From NCBI GenBank assembly GCA_001493195.1, contig FAXN01000023.1, positions 1 to 55,732 on the forward strand: 55,732 bases of DNA. Direction: 5' to 3'. Position numbers and translations under genes: made by a program. Under the pieces are notes generated by a model that saw nothing but the letters and a program-made list of their open reading frames with translations, was not told the origin of the DNA and ran no database searches. Positions 55,542 through 55,732 of the stretch are shown here, in pieces; position 1 is the stretch's first letter; every line of letters starts with the position of its first letter. The stretch is from Sulfurovum sp. enrichment culture clone C5. Its GTDB lineage: Bacteria; Campylobacterota; Campylobacteria; Campylobacterales; Sulfurovaceae.

Positions 55542-55732
55542 ATGGAAGAGCTTTGCGGTAGTTGTATCATGCAAAAGGAATTATCCGTATTGTATGATAT
55601 TGCTAACTTAATGTCAGGGTCAAGGGATATCGTAAAATCACTTGAAAATTCCATTTTGGCACTTAAAAATTCTCTTGAATTAGAAAACTGTGTAATTTAC
55701 AAATTGGATAATGATATCCTTAGTGTGTTTGC
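55542..55732 (+). CDS. nifA: Probable NifA N-terminal GAF domain (3' end cut by window edge)
   Basis: An ATG at 55542 with AAGAGGA upstream opens a frame that runs to the edge (63 complete codons). It starts M-E-E-L-C-G-S-C-I-M-Q-K-E-L-S-V-L-Y-D-I-A and continues as a GAF domain (S-L-E-L-E-N-C-V-I-Y-K-L). This fits the N-terminal sensory domain of NifA, the sigma-54 activator of nif genes, and the nif context agrees. The AAA+ and HTH domains lie outside the window, so other GAF regulators are not excluded. A TATAAT at 55507-55512 suggests a sigma-70 promoter. Confidence 0.62.
   Translation, partial: MEELCGSCIMQKELSVLYDIANLMSGSRDIVKSLENSILALKNSLELENCVIYKLDNDILSVF

Overview
The window is AT-rich DNA from a bacterium of the phylum Campylobacterota (epsilonproteobacteria). 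Two gene strings support this. rppH-lysC-hobA-holB-folP matches the Helicobacter pylori order, and hobA is essentially confined to this phylum. gatC-(pilT)-cvpA-fur-lysS-glyA-conserved gene-SPOR-(trpE)-aroE matches the Campylobacter jejuni Cj0398-Cj0405 string with two extra genes. A type IV pilus ATPase gene, a complete aconitase B gene and the start of a nif cluster point to a free-living, nitrogen-fixing relative (Sulfurimonas/Sulfuricurvum/Sulfurospirillum/Arcobacter-like) rather than an animal-associated member. These synteny comparisons are from memory. TTG starts are frequent.

Layout. 1-4056 (minus): smpB (cut by the edge), ispE, truB, uvrD-type helicase. 4243-6191: a LysR regulator convergent with hemW. 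6324-13962 (plus): rppH, lysC, hobA, holB, folP, a SanA/ElyC-like protein, ligA, an ankyrin lipoprotein. 13969-16857: small accessory genes, namely an XRE regulator with twin operators and a broken partner, a histidine phosphatase, an antitoxin/PIN toxin pair, a DsrE-like exported protein and an acetyltransferase. 16889-22043: MFS transporter, tlyA, ribF, cmoA (its 5' end partly duplicated around a hairpin) and class II DAHP synthase, preceded by a strong promoter and three DnaA-box-like sites. 22027-32679 (minus): a two-component system and the conserved aroE-to-gatC block. 32769-41337: a ferredoxin-thioredoxin-reductase-like protein, dapE, a thioredoxin-like protein, an orphan histidine kinase, tRNA-Gly and tRNA-Leu, ftsK and acnB. 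41471-46447: small metabolic and repair genes plus a 594-residue PD-(D/E)XK protein.

46618-52434 is an accessory island: an SDR/DoxX-like fusion, a DUF2269-like membrane protein, a RelE/HigB-HigA-type toxin-antitoxin pair, and a compact three-gene cassette (sce7726-like nuclease, sce7725-like protein, RES-domain protein with a cysteine-rich N-terminus). Direct repeats punctuate it. A 79-bp copy of the thioesterase gene start (46429-46507) recurs at 49184-49262. A 24-bp element occurs at 49165-49188 and 52411-52434, on either side of the cassette. The cassette is the best candidate for an undescribed conflict or defence system.

52396-55732 opens a nitrogen-fixation cluster. A textbook sigma-54 promoter precedes an aldo/keto reductase, an aspartate-oxidase/fumarate-reductase-like flavoprotein and nifT. 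The window ends in the GAF-type N-terminus of a probable nifA. No CRISPR array, rRNA or complete insertion sequence was seen.
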